Positions 9,633 to 17,779 of a stretch of DNA of 64,000 bases are shown piece after piece (position 1 is the stretch's first letter; each line of letters starts with the position of its first letter). The position numbers were made by a program, and so were the translations under genes. The DNA comes from Pandoraea fibrosis (GTDB lineage Bacteria; Pseudomonadota; Gammaproteobacteria; Burkholderiales; Burkholderiaceae): NCBI RefSeq assembly GCF_000807775.2, contig NZ_CP047385.1, positions 1,550,001-1,614,000 of the forward strand, in the 5' to 3' direction. Below the pieces are notes generated by a model that was not told where the DNA came from, searched no databases, and worked only from the letters and a program-made list of their open reading frames with translations.

Positions 9633-10127
9633 CAAGACCTCGTGAGGATGAGGGTTCGGACGGACAACAGGACTCGGCGTCGATATGCGACACGGCAGCG
9701 ACGGTGCTCGTGTGCAGGGACGGCAGCGGATGCTACCAGATTGACCCGCAAAATGATGTTAAAGCGCGGCGGCAGGCCTGGCAAATCGGGGCGTCGATGA
9801 CCGACTGTGGTTTTTATGCTGCATTGCGGGAGAAGTTGGTTTTGGTAGGCGATACATGGCCGGAATGCCCTGTCGATGCGACGTTTGCGAGGCGAATGAG
9901 GTGGGCCCATCGCACGTGACGCCACGGGCAAAATGTTGCGTTGAAGATGTGAACTTTATGGGCGTTGCGAAGACCAATCCCCGCGGCTTGCTTCGCGCCG
10001 TGCGGTCGTGTAGTGTGCACCGCTTGATCGGGCCACGGCGCCTGTCGCCGGGGCGGTAAGTCGCTCCGGTGTTCGTGTGGCATGCCGGCCCGTCCCACTC
10101 ATTCCCAGACAAGCAAGGATGCGCCGC
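9633..10127. other. Long divergent intergenic region
   Basis: Nearly 500 bases between the permease start (leftward) and the TPR gene (rightward). It should hold both promoters. Short open frames on both strands lack ribosome sites and read as shadows. No repeats or strong hairpin stand out. Confidence 0.45.
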
Positions 10128-11717
10128 ATGACGACGCCATTAGACGCGCGTTGCGAGCGTGCACGACAACTGAGTGCCGCCGGCCGGCTCGACGAGGCGA
10201 TCGCCGAGTTGCGCCTAGTACTGAAACAATCCCCCGAATTTCTCCCCGCCCTCGAAGGGCTTGCCTACGTTTCGTTGCGTACCAGCGCGTTCGAGTCGGC
10301 GGCCGACGCCTTCGATCGCGTGATCGCTCTGGTGCCGCAGCCGGGCGCACAGGCGACCTTCGACGCCGCGATGGCCAGCCTTCAGGCCGGTCGTCAGATG
10401 CGTGCCGAGGCGTTGTTCGAAGCCACGGTGCAACAGTCGCCGGACGTCATCGGCACGATGCACACCATTGGCATGACGTGGGCGCAGGCGGGCGACAGCG
10501 CCCGTGCGCTGGTCTGGTTCGAGCGCACGGCGGCCAAGGCCCCGGCGCTGTGGCAGGCGCATTTCAACCGTGGGCGTGCCCTCGGCGCGCTGGGCCGCTA
10601 CGACGAAGAGATCGACGCTTACCGTCTTGCCAACGCCATCGCGCCTCAGCAGCCGGATCCGCTGGTGAATCTGGGGGTGGCGTTGCGCGAGCGTCATGCG
10701 TTCACCGAGGCGCTGCAATGCTTTCGCGAGGCCGTGAAGCTCGCCCCCGAGCATGCCGGGGCGCGCACCAACCGCGCGCAGACCAATTTGCTGATGGGTG
10801 ACTTCGAGCATGGCTGGCATGACTATGAATGGCGTTGGCAGGATGGCGGGCAACGGCGTCGCTTCAGTGACCGGCTCTGGGATGGCCGTGCGCCGCTCGC
10901 AGGCAAGACGGTGTTCGTCTATAGCGAACAGGGGTTCGGCGACACACTGCAGTTCGTACGCTTCGTGCCGCGCCTCGTCGAGATGGGCGCCAACGTCGTG
11001 TTGTCGGTGCAGGCGCCGCTCGTCACGCTGCTGGGCGGCTTCGCGCGTGGCGTGACGGTGCTTGGCGAACACATGCCGGTACCGTCGTTCGATTGGCAAC
11101 TGCCGCTGCTCAGCCTGCCGCATTTGCTGAAGGCGGGCGGCAACGTCGCCACCCATTCGCCGTATCTGCGCGCCAGCGCCGGACGGGAGATGATCTGGCG
11201 CTCGATGCTCGGCGCCAAGCCGGAAGGCACGTTGCGCGTTGGATTCGTGTGGCGCCCTCGTCCCTTCCCGCCGCATCGCGACGTGGCGCTCGAGCACTGG
11301 GCGCCGGTCTTCGGCACGAACGCGCAGTTTTTCTCGTTGCAGGTCGATGCGACCGACGAAGAGCGCGCGGAACTCGCACGGTATCCGAACGTGCGCGACA
11401 TCGGTGCGAAGCTCAGCGATTTTGCCGAGACGGCGGCCGTCATTGCGCAGATGGATCTCGTGATTTCGGCCGATACGGCCGTGTTGCACGTTGCCGGTGC
11501 GCTGGGCAAACCCGTCTGGGGGCTGGTCAACTTCACCCCTGATTGGCGCTGGCAGTTGGCGCGCCGGGACAGCGACTGGTATCCGTCGCTCACACTCTTG
11601 CGTCAGCCGCAGCGTGGCGATTGGGACACGGTGATGGCGCAGGTCGGTGCGGATCTCGCGGCGGCGATACGAGGCGAATCGACGACGGACGCGCCGGCGC
11701 CGGAGACGGCGCAGTAA
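10128..11717 (+). CDS. TPR protein with C-terminal glycosyltransferase-like domain
   Basis: Protein of 529 aa. Residues about 5-235 are helical TPR repeats of 34 residues (for example AGRLDEAIAELRLVLKQSPE and ALGRYDEEIDAYRLANAI). The C-terminal half has the ADP-heptose/GT41-like Rossmann fold: EQGFGDTLQFVRF at its start and DTAVLHVAGALGKPVW near the end. Such proteins may transfer sugars to proteins, but no partner or acceptor is evident here. Of two nearby ATGs I chose the second because AAGGA lies 8 bases before it. No signal peptide is seen, so it is probably cytoplasmic. Confidence 0.82.
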   Translation: MTTPLDARCERARQLSAAGRLDEAIAELRLVLKQSPEFLPALEGLAYVSLRTSAFESAADAFDRVIALVPQPGAQATFDAAMASLQAGRQMRAEALFEATVQQSPDVIGTMHTIGMTWAQAGDSARALVWFERTAAKAPALWQAHFNRGRALGALGRYDEEIDAYRLANAIAPQQPDPLVNLGVALRERHAFTEALQCFREAVKLAPEHAGARTNRAQTNLLMGDFEHGWHDYEWRWQDGGQRRRFSDRLWDGRAPLAGKTVFVYSEQGFGDTLQFVRFVPRLVEMGANVVLSVQAPLVTLLGGFARGVTVLGEHMPVPSFDWQLPLLSLPHLLKAGGNVATHSPYLRASAGREMIWRSMLGAKPEGTLRVGFVWRPRPFPPHRDVALEHWAPVFGTNAQFFSLQVDATDEERAELARYPNVRDIGAKLSDFAETAAVIAQMDLVISADTAVLHVAGALGKPVWGLVNFTPDWRWQLARRDSDWYPSLTLLRQPQRGDWDTVMAQVGADLAAAIRGESTTDAPAPETAQ

Positions 11718-11841
11718 GGCGGGGGGCAGCGCGCGAAAGCGAGAGCGCGAGAGAGCGAGGGCCACCCCCGGGTTGGCCCGGGCTCGACGTCGTTCGGTTC
11801 AGAAAGGCGCCGAGTCCGCGCGGATCCGGTGGCGGAAAGCG

Positions 11842-12915
11842 TCACCCGGCATCGGCCTGCGTGTCTTCATCGTCACGCAAGCGCGTGTAGATGTTCCAGC
11901 TTGCGATGAACAGCGCAGCGATCAGCGGCCCGATGACGAAGCCGGTCAGGCCGAAAAGCGACATGCCGCCGAGGGTGGAAATCAGCACGACCCAGTCGGG
12001 CAGCTTCGTATCCTTGCCAACCAGAATCGGGCGCAGCACGTTGTCCACCAGACTGACGATGGTGCCGCAGAACAAAAACAGCACCACGCCCTTCCAGACG
12101 GCCCCCGAGAGCAGCAGCCACACCCCCACGGGCACCCACACGACTGCCGCGCCGACGGCGGGCAGCAGCGAGAGGAACGCCATCACCACGGCGGCGAGCA
12201 CGTAGCCCTGAATGCCGAGCACCGCGAAGATGAAGCCGCCGAGCGCGCCCTGTGCCACGGCCACGGCGATGTTGCCCTTGACCGTGGCTCGCACGACAGT
12301 GGTGAACTGGCGGATCAACAGGTTCTTGTGACGCTCGTCGAGCGGCAGGGCACGGCGCACCATCGCGCCGAGTGCCGTACCGTCGCGCAGCAGGAAGAAC
12401 AGCAGATAGAGCATGACGCCGAAGCTCACGAGCAGTTGTGCCGTGTTCTGGCCGATGCTCACGAGATACACCGCGACGAAGCGGCCGATCTGTGCAGCGC
12501 CGTCGCCGAGCTTTTGCTGGATCGCGTTGACGTCCTGCACGCCGGCCAGGTCCATCACCCGGTGCACGCTTGCGGGCAGGCGGTCGAGCAATTGCTGGAA
12601 GGCGATTGTGAGTTGCGGCAGGTCGGTGCGAAAACGAATCAGCGCCGTGCTGACTTCCTGCGTCAGCATGCCGACGACAAGCGTGAGCGGCAAGATCACG
12701 ATCAGCAGAATCAGCGCAAGCGTGGTGAGGGCCGCCAGGTTCGGACGGCCGCGCATGCGCATCAAGATACGGCGCTGCACCGGTTGAAACAGCACCGCCA
12801 GGATCGTTCCCCAGAAGATGGCGCCGAACAGCGGGAACAGAATCCACCCGAACACGATCGTCACGACGAACAGCATGAGGTGGAAGAACTTGCGCTGGTC
12901 GCTACGACTTGACAT
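11842..12915 (-). CDS. AI-2E/PerM family membrane transporter
   Basis: Multi-pass inner-membrane protein of 357 aa of the AI-2E/PerM exporter family, which includes quorum-signal exporters and Na+/H+-related transporters. Paired N-terminal helices (LFVVTIVFGWILFPLFGAIFW) and the long central amphipathic region are typical. A good ribosome site (GAGGAAA) precedes ATG. The start lies inside the last codons of the upstream NhaR-like gene (14-base overlap), so translation is probably coupled. The substrate is unknown. Confidence 0.85.
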   Translation of the reverse strand: MSSRSDQRKFFHLMLFVVTIVFGWILFPLFGAIFWGTILAVLFQPVQRRILMRMRGRPNLAALTTLALILLIVILPLTLVVGMLTQEVSTALIRFRTDLPQLTIAFQQLLDRLPASVHRVMDLAGVQDVNAIQQKLGDGAAQIGRFVAVYLVSIGQNTAQLLVSFGVMLYLLFFLLRDGTALGAMVRRALPLDERHKNLLIRQFTTVVRATVKGNIAVAVAQGALGGFIFAVLGIQGYVLAAVVMAFLSLLPAVGAAVVWVPVGVWLLLSGAVWKGVVLFLFCGTIVSLVDNVLRPILVGKDTKLPDWVVLISTLGGMSLFGLTGFVIGPLIAALFIASWNIYTRLRDDEDTQADAG

Positions 12916-13861
12916 GAGGTTTCCTCGCAGATGGCGGCGGCGCTGACGGCTCGCCAAGGGTTCTTATATCAGAATCGGCCGTTGCGCCGATGTCACGGAG
13001 GATTTGTGCCACGAGCGGATGCCCTTCGCCGCGTCGCGATCGAATGGCGTGAATGTCTTCGTAGACGCCGTCCGGGCGGCCCAGCCAGCGCAGGCCGCGC
13101 AGCAGCGAGACGTCGCCCGCGCCGGCTTCGCTCAGCGGAAAGACACCCATGCCGCGCGTGGCGAACACCGCCATGAGGGCGCTATCTTCGAATTCGCCGA
13201 CGATATTCGGGCGAATGCTCTGCGCTTCGAACCATTGATCGAGCCGGGCGCGCAAGGCCGAGTGACCCGTTGGCAACAACACGGGCAGGTCGGACAGGCA
13301 TTGCGGAAACGCGTCGCGCGAGGCGTTGCGCACGAGTGACGCCGGGCCGTACCAGTCGACCGGCGACTCGACCAGACGCTCGCTGGCCAGCCGCAAGGTC
13401 GGGTTGTACGGCGCAGGCTGACTTGCCAGCACCAGATCGAGCTTATGTAGCGCAAGTTCGGCCAGCAACTGTTCATGTTCGCCTTCGTGGCATACGAGCC
13501 GAAGCGAAGGCGTGTCGAGAATGGGCGCGAGAATTGCGTGCGCGGCCAGCTTGGAGATACCGTCCGCCAGCCCGACGGCCAGCCGCGCGACCCGCCCGCT
13601 CGCGGCTTCGCGGACTTCGTCCGGGATCGACTGACCGAGGCGGAAGATCTCCTCGGCACGGCGGAAAGCGGCCTGTCCGGGTTCCGTCATGGTGACGCCG
13701 CGTCCGGCCGGCTTGAGCAACTGGTGGCCCAGCGACTTCTCAAGCTCGCGCACCTGGGCGCTGATCGTCTGCACGGCCATGTCGAGGCGCTGCGCAGCAC
13801 GAGCGAATCCGCCTTCCTTGACGACGACCCAAAAATAGTAAAGATGACGGTAGTTCAACAT
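12902..13861 (-). CDS. nhaR: NhaR-like LysR-family transcriptional activator
   Basis: LysR-type regulator of 319 aa. The winged helix at residues 1-60 begins MLNYRHLYYFWVVVKEGGFARAA, the characteristic NhaR start, and is followed by a LysR effector domain (about 90-290). NhaR proteins respond to Na+ in enteric bacteria. Here the partner is not an NhaA antiporter but the overlapping AI-2E/PerM transporter downstream and a divergent TerC gene upstream, so the inducer may be another ion. The symbol is by family resemblance only. Confidence 0.85.
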   Translation of the reverse strand: MLNYRHLYYFWVVVKEGGFARAAQRLDMAVQTISAQVRELEKSLGHQLLKPAGRGVTMTEPGQAAFRRAEEIFRLGQSIPDEVREAASGRVARLAVGLADGISKLAAHAILAPILDTPSLRLVCHEGEHEQLLAELALHKLDLVLASQPAPYNPTLRLASERLVESPVDWYGPASLVRNASRDAFPQCLSDLPVLLPTGHSALRARLDQWFEAQSIRPNIVGEFEDSALMAVFATRGMGVFPLSEAGAGDVSLLRGLRWLGRPDGVYEDIHAIRSRRGEGHPLVAQILRDIGATADSDIRTLGEPSAPPPSARKPHVKS

Positions 13862-13950
13862 ATCGGCTGGACTTCGGAAAAACCGAACTGTTTTGAAGTA
13901 TATAACTGGTTTTTACGAAGCACGAGTTCGGAGATGATGCTGTCCTGAAC

Positions 13951-14017
13951 CCGCATCTCACGTTGGATGCGGAATAACGAAGGGGCATGGCCGTGGTTTG
14001 CAGGCCTCGAATGCCCC
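13951..14017 (+). promoter_or_regulatory. Structured leader with two hairpins upstream of terC
   Basis: Two perfect stems lie in tandem. One is CCGCATC/GATGCGG at 13951-13972. The other is GGGGCAT/ATGCCCC at 13982-14017, enclosing an inner GGCC/GGCC pair. They sit 30 bp before the TerC start. TerC genes in other bacteria are often controlled by leader RNAs (the Mn2+-sensing yybP-ykoY class), but I do not find that motif's conserved core, so this is only a candidate leader. Confidence 0.4.
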
Positions 14018-14046
14018 GATAACCAAACGGAATCTTTGACGCACAT

Positions 14047-14826
14047 ATGGACTATCTCCTTGCTTTGGCGGTTGACCCGGCAGTATGGGCGGCGCTTGTC
14101 ACGCTGGTGGTCATGGAAGTCGTGCTTGGCATCGACAACCTGATCTTCATCTCCATCCTGACCAATAAGTTGCCGTTGTCGATGCGTGCGCGCGCGCAGC
14201 GCATGGGCATCGGGCTGGCGCTGGTCATGCGTCTGGCGCTGCTCGGCACCGTGGCGTGGATCGCCAAGCTGACGACGCCGCTCTTCGAGTTGTTCGGTCA
14301 CGGCTTCTCGTGGCGCGACCTGATTCTGATCGCGGGTGGCCTCTTCCTCGTGTGGAAGGCGACGAAGGAGATGCATCACCATGTGGCGTCGGCCACCGAC
14401 GACGCGGAGCACGGTGAGGGCGCGTCGACAGCAGGAACGATGGCGACGATCACTACGCGTGCCGCCATCGTGCAGATCCTGATGCTGGACCTCGTGTTCT
14501 CGATCGACAGCATCGTGACGGCCGTGGGCATGACCGAGCACATCCCGATCATGTTCGTTGCGGTGATTGCTGCGGTCACGGCGATGTTGTTCATGGCAGG
14601 GCCTCTCTCGCGATTCATCGCGGCGAACCCGACGGTCGTGATGCTGGCGCTGGGCTTCCTGCTCGTGATCGGCATGACGCTGATCGCGGAAGGCTTCGGC
14701 TCGCATATTCCGAAGGGGTACATCTACGCGGCGATGGCATTCTCGGCGTTCGTGGAGGGGATGAACATGATGACGCGTCGCGCGTCGGCACGCCGCAAAG
14801 CGGAGAAGGCTCGCGTGCTGCACTAA
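14047..14826 (+). CDS. TerC-family integral membrane protein
   Basis: Inner-membrane protein of 259 aa with about seven helices. It has the TerC motif [13 protein letters not shown] near residue 22 and the second-half counterpart [17 protein letters not shown]; their acidic residues are thought to bind a metal such as Mn2+. A His-rich loop ([16 protein letters not shown]) lies on a hydrophilic stretch around 117-145. TerC proteins protect against tellurite or export manganese, often cotranslationally. A strong terminator follows. Confidence 0.9.
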   Translation: MDYLLALAVDPAVWAALVTLVVMEVVLGIDNLIFISILTNKLPLSMRARAQRMGIGLALVMRLALLGTVAWIAKLTTPLFELFGHGFSWRDLILIAGGLFLVWKATKEMHHHVASATDDAEHGEGASTAGTMATITTRAAIVQILMLDLVFSIDSIVTAVGMTEHIPIMFVAVIAAVTAMLFMAGPLSRFIAANPTVVMLALGFLLVIGMTLIAEGFGSHIPKGYIYAAMAFSAFVEGMNMMTRRASARRKAEKARVLH

Positions 14827-14853
14827 GCCATGTGGTGATGAAGAGGTAGGCAA

Positions 14854-14888
14854 GGCGGCGCCGGGGGACCCTCGGCGCCGTTTTTTTT
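14854..14888 (+). terminator. Rho-independent terminator of terC
   Basis: Stem GGCGCCG/CGGCGCC with a short loop, followed by eight T residues. It is immediately downstream of terC. Confidence 0.9.
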
Positions 14889-15002
14889 ACATCTGCGAGG
14901 TTCGGTTTTTACGAACATTAACGAATGAAAAAGCAGGTTTTTTCGTGGCGCGGAGCCCGATACATTGAGGGCGTTGTCTCATTTACGTGACGGAGCGAAA
15001 CG

Positions 15003-15329
15003 ATGAAATGTCCTGTATGCGGTACCCCCGATTTGCTGATGACCGAACGTCAGGGAGTGGAGATCGATTACTGCCCGAGCTGTCGCGGCGTGTGGCTCGA
15101 CCGTGGCGAGTTGGACAAGCTGATCGAGCGCACGGACGACATGGCTGGCCGGCCGGCGCAGACGGCGCGCGAAGGTGCGCTCCGGAGCGCGCATCAGGAC
15201 GCCCGACATCGAGACCATCGGGATGAATATCAGCAGCGCAACATGCATCACGGCGATGACGCGCGTCGTCGTCACTACGATCAGCCGCGCAAGAAGAAGT
15301 CGTTGTTCGAGATGTTCGACTTTGATTGA
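15003..15329 (+). CDS. zf-TFIIB domain zinc-ribbon protein
   Basis: Small cytoplasmic protein of 108 aa. Its N-terminal half is a zinc ribbon: CPVCG at residues 3-7 and CPSCRGVWLDRGELDKL at about 25-41. The second half is hydrophilic, rich in His, Arg and Asp, and ends in a basic cluster followed by KSLFEMFDFD. The metal ligands are intact. Its function is not established in any close relative known to me. It stands alone between two terminators. Confidence 0.85.
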   Translation: MKCPVCGTPDLLMTERQGVEIDYCPSCRGVWLDRGELDKLIERTDDMAGRPAQTAREGALRSAHQDARHRDHRDEYQQRNMHHGDDARRRHYDQPRKKKSLFEMFDFD

Positions 15330-15352
15330 CGTTGAGCGCGCCGAGCGAGCGA

Positions 15353-15386
15353 AAGAAGCCAGTCGGATGACTGGCTTTTTCTTCAG
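15353..15386. terminator. Bidirectional terminator
   Basis: Arms GCCAGTC/GACTGGC with loop GGAT, flanked by AAGAA on the left and TTTTTCTT on the right. It works for both the zinc-ribbon gene and the convergent HAD gene. Confidence 0.85.
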
Positions 15387-15398
15387 GGCGGCGTTTTT

Positions 15399-16184
15399 CT
15401 ACGACGCGCGCGAGGCGATCACGGCTTGTGCGGCTTCGATGAAGCCTTGGCCGCCGGGGCCGGTGGTGATCCAGTTGGGCGGCACGGGAATGTGTGGCAG
15501 ATATTCCTTCACGGTGCTCATGCCGACCGTATGTTTGAAGAACGCGAACATCGGTGCGTCGTTGGTCGAGTCGCCCGTGTAGAGCACGGTGTCGCGGTCC
15601 TTGTCGATGTCGACGCCATAGACTTCGGCCATGACACGACGCGTCATCGACAGCTTGTCGTATCCGCCGAACCAGCCGAGCACCCAGAGGTTGTTGATCG
15701 TGGCGTCGGCGCCGGCGCGTTGCAACTCGCGGAGGATCTGCTCACCGGCCGCCGGATCTGCCGGACGCGAAAACGCGACGCTTGTGAGCCGGAAGACCTG
15801 ATCGTCTGCCAGTTGTGCGTAGGGGAGGGCGTTGCTAACGGCGCTTGCGGCGGCGTCGAGCTCTTCGGAGACCGACTCGATCTCGGACTCGGCGTGCCAG
15901 AACGTCCGTTGAATGCCATGGCCGTCGGGCGTGCGCTGAAGGAACAGGCCGCCGTTTTCGCCGATCACGCCATCGACCGGCCACATGCGCGCCATCTGGT
16001 CGCACCAGCCGGCAGGCGCGGCCGTGACGGGAATGACTCGCACTCCGGCTTTCTGCAAGTTCTCCAGCGCGCAATACGTGTCGGCCGCGAGTCTGCCTCG
16101 ATACGTCAGGGTTTCGTCCATGTCGGTGAGGACGAATCGGACATCCTTGAATTCATGCGCGGCAGCAACGGACAGGTGACGCAT
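15399..16184 (-). CDS. HAD-superfamily hydrolase (type IIB-like phosphatase)
   Basis: Putative phosphatase of 261 aa. Motif I is DMDETL (nucleophile and acid/base aspartates, about residues 19-24). A threonine-containing motif II lies in VIPVTAAPAGW. A cap region with the motif III lysine (DKLSM) and motif IV GDSTNDAPMF are all intact. The order is that of HAD-IIB sugar-phosphate phosphatases. The substrate is unknown. An earlier TTG would add 13 residues; I prefer the ATG beginning MRHLSVAA. Confidence 0.85.
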   Translation of the reverse strand: MRHLSVAAAHEFKDVRFVLTDMDETLTYRGRLAADTYCALENLQKAGVRVIPVTAAPAGWCDQMARMWPVDGVIGENGGLFLQRTPDGHGIQRTFWHAESEIESVSEELDAAASAVSNALPYAQLADDQVFRLTSVAFSRPADPAAGEQILRELQRAGADATINNLWVLGWFGGYDKLSMTRRVMAEVYGVDIDKDRDTVLYTGDSTNDAPMFAFFKHTVGMSTVKEYLPHIPVPPNWITTGPGGQGFIEAAQAVIASRAS

Positions 16185-16839
16185 AACGTTCTCGATCAGG
16201 GGGACGGGGGAGCCATTATGCAATCAACGACGAAATGCCGCCGGGCGTCGCTCGGGGCTGCATGCGTAAGGCAAGGAAAGGGGGAGGGGAGCGCCGGTTG
16301 ACGATCACATACAACGGCACGGCCGCCTTCTTGTCAGGGAACGACAAGGCCCGGATGTGCGGATTATGATGCTCGCGCCAAAACGTCTTGAATCATGAGG
16401 TCGACGTTCCGAATCGAGAAGGCGACGGTAGGGCGAGATCCCCACCCAAATTGGGGTTTCAAATGGTTGCGGAACGATTTTCGGTCGCAAGGCTGGACGT
16501 TTTCAAGCGGCTCACGGGGTGTTGAAACGCCCATGTGCAGGCTCTTGTGATCGATGACGTGCCTGGCCAATTCATGCGGCGCGACAGGCACGATACGGCG
16601 CTGACGATGGACTTTGCCATTAATGAACGAAAACCGCTCGCAGAACGGCGGCCTTGTGTTACTGCGAACTCTTGGTCTGTCATACGCCGTAAGCGTTTTT
16701 GCTGCGCGTCGAAACGTTTCGAGTGTCGACGCATAGTCGGGGATATTCGGAAGTTACTGAAACGCAAGGCTCGGCACTCCTGCGATGATGGATTTAGCCG
16801 CTAGGTCGGCTCAATCCACTCACATTTCAGGAGGCTTGG
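16185..16839. other. Loose, less GC-rich region without a convincing gene
   Basis: About 650 bases, visibly poorer in G+C and with poorer codon bias than its surroundings. On the minus strand a frame stays open from about 16756 to 16364 (with SFINGKVHRQRRIVPV in the middle) but has no ATG or ribosome site and starts right after a stop, so it could be a gene remnant. A plus-strand frame at 16535-16804 is no better. A hairpin CCCCA/TGGGG lies near 16440. Confidence 0.45.
16350..16370. repeat. Partial direct copy of the tRNA-Met anticodon region
   Basis: CCCGGA-(3 bases)-GCGGATTATGAT, matching 18 of 21 bases of 17549-17569 inside the tRNA-Met gene, in the same orientation. The identical 12-base part covers the anticodon loop and 3' stem strand. 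Such partial tRNA copies often mark att sites of integrative elements. The pair would bound about 1.2 kb. A chance match cannot be excluded. Confidence 0.4.
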
Positions 16840-17148
16840 ATGAATGATTCAACCCAAAGCGACGGAAAGGATGGAGTAAACGGCGGTGGGGCCGATGACG
16901 GGCTCGACCTTCCTAAGTCGTTGGCACGTGAAGGGCATGTGATCTGGTTCCACGAATACAAGAAGTACCTCGGTTACGCTTGGGACGACGCAGCGGGGGA
17001 AATCAGGCGAGCGCATGTGTCCAACTCCGAGCACGCGATTTACTTCGAGACGTTCGCGGAGGCGATGGTGGCGACGGATATGTTGATGGGGTCTCACGTC
17101 ATTCTTCACGCGGCGAAGCGGGGCGAGAAACCAAGGCTGGTGCGCTAA
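16840..17148 (+). CDS. Hypothetical protein, 102 aa
   Basis: A good ribosome site (CAGGAGG) precedes ATG. The first 30 residues are Gly/Asp-rich and probably disordered. The remainder looks like a small alpha/beta domain with several aromatic residues (WFHEYKKYLGYAWDD, IYFETFAEAMVATDM). No known family is recognised. It sits alone in the less GC-rich stretch beside tRNA-Met, so it may be horizontally acquired cargo. Confidence 0.65.
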   Translation: MNDSTQSDGKDGVNGGGADDGLDLPKSLAREGHVIWFHEYKKYLGYAWDDAAGEIRRAHVSNSEHAIYFETFAEAMVATDMLMGSHVILHAAKRGEKPRLVR

Positions 17149-17157
17149 CCTTCGTTG

Positions 17158-17181
17158 CGGCCCATCCATTGCGGTGGGCCG
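17158..17181. terminator. Hairpin downstream of the orphan gene
   Basis: Perfect seven-base arms CGGCCCA/TGGGCCG right after the stop of the 102-aa gene, followed by TTATG only. A weak terminator is plausible. From here to about 17480 I see no gene. Confidence 0.4.
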
Positions 17182-17482
17182 TTATGCACAATCTCCAGAT
17201 TCACCTTGCCGCGTAGTCCGCGGACGAATCAATTGTGCCGCCGGCGGCTCGGATTTTGCATCCAGCGCGTTTCGGTAGCATCGCTACACAGACGTATCCA
17301 TAGATTCGAAATCGGAGACTTCACCGCCACGCCGGACGTTCGTGATGGGGCTATCTGGCTCCGACAGAACCAAGACAAGGCAGCGATTGAGAATTTCTGC
17401 GTCGGTACGTCCGGCATCGCAAAGGGAAGCTGGTCATGCCGACTAAGTGATCGGTTTGCGGAACGGAACCGTTTTTGCGGAA

Positions 17483-17520
17483 CAAATAAAAACGGCCCCC
17501 ATCGCTGGGAGCCGTTCTTA
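17483..17520 (-). terminator. Terminator of tRNA-Met
   Basis: Read on the minus strand, AACGGC pairs with GCCGTT, with inner CCC/GGG pairs, followed by TTTTTATTT. It begins a few bases after the CCA end of the tRNA. Confidence 0.8.
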
Positions 17521-17524
17521 AATT

Positions 17525-17601
<77 letters not shown>

Positions 17602-17713
17602 GAAGAAAATGATTATAGGTAGGCCCCTATAGGCTGTCAACATTTTTTTTGCGAGCCGACGAAAATTAACGGCGCGCCGTTCAGGGCAGCCTCCGGAAAG
17701 GGCCCCGGAAAAG

Positions 17714-17746
17714 ACAACGCCGGAACCCGAAGGTCCCGGCGTTGAC
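17714..17746 (-). terminator. Terminator of the MHS transporter gene
   Basis: On the minus strand the stem AACGCCGG-GACC closes around a TTCG tetraloop and is followed by GTCTTTTCC. The T-tract is short but the stem is 12 bp. Confidence 0.7.
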
Positions 17747-17779
17747 GATCCACTTCAACCTGTCTGGCAGGTCACCCCA

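Noticed and set aside
13862..14046. yybP-ykoY manganese riboswitch upstream of terC
   Set aside because: Hairpins are present but the conserved loop sequences of that class are not, so only an unnamed leader is reported.
16459..16804. Genes in the gap before the 102-aa orphan
   Set aside because: Three overlapping frames on both strands compete, none with a ribosome site plus normal codon use; at most a decayed remnant.
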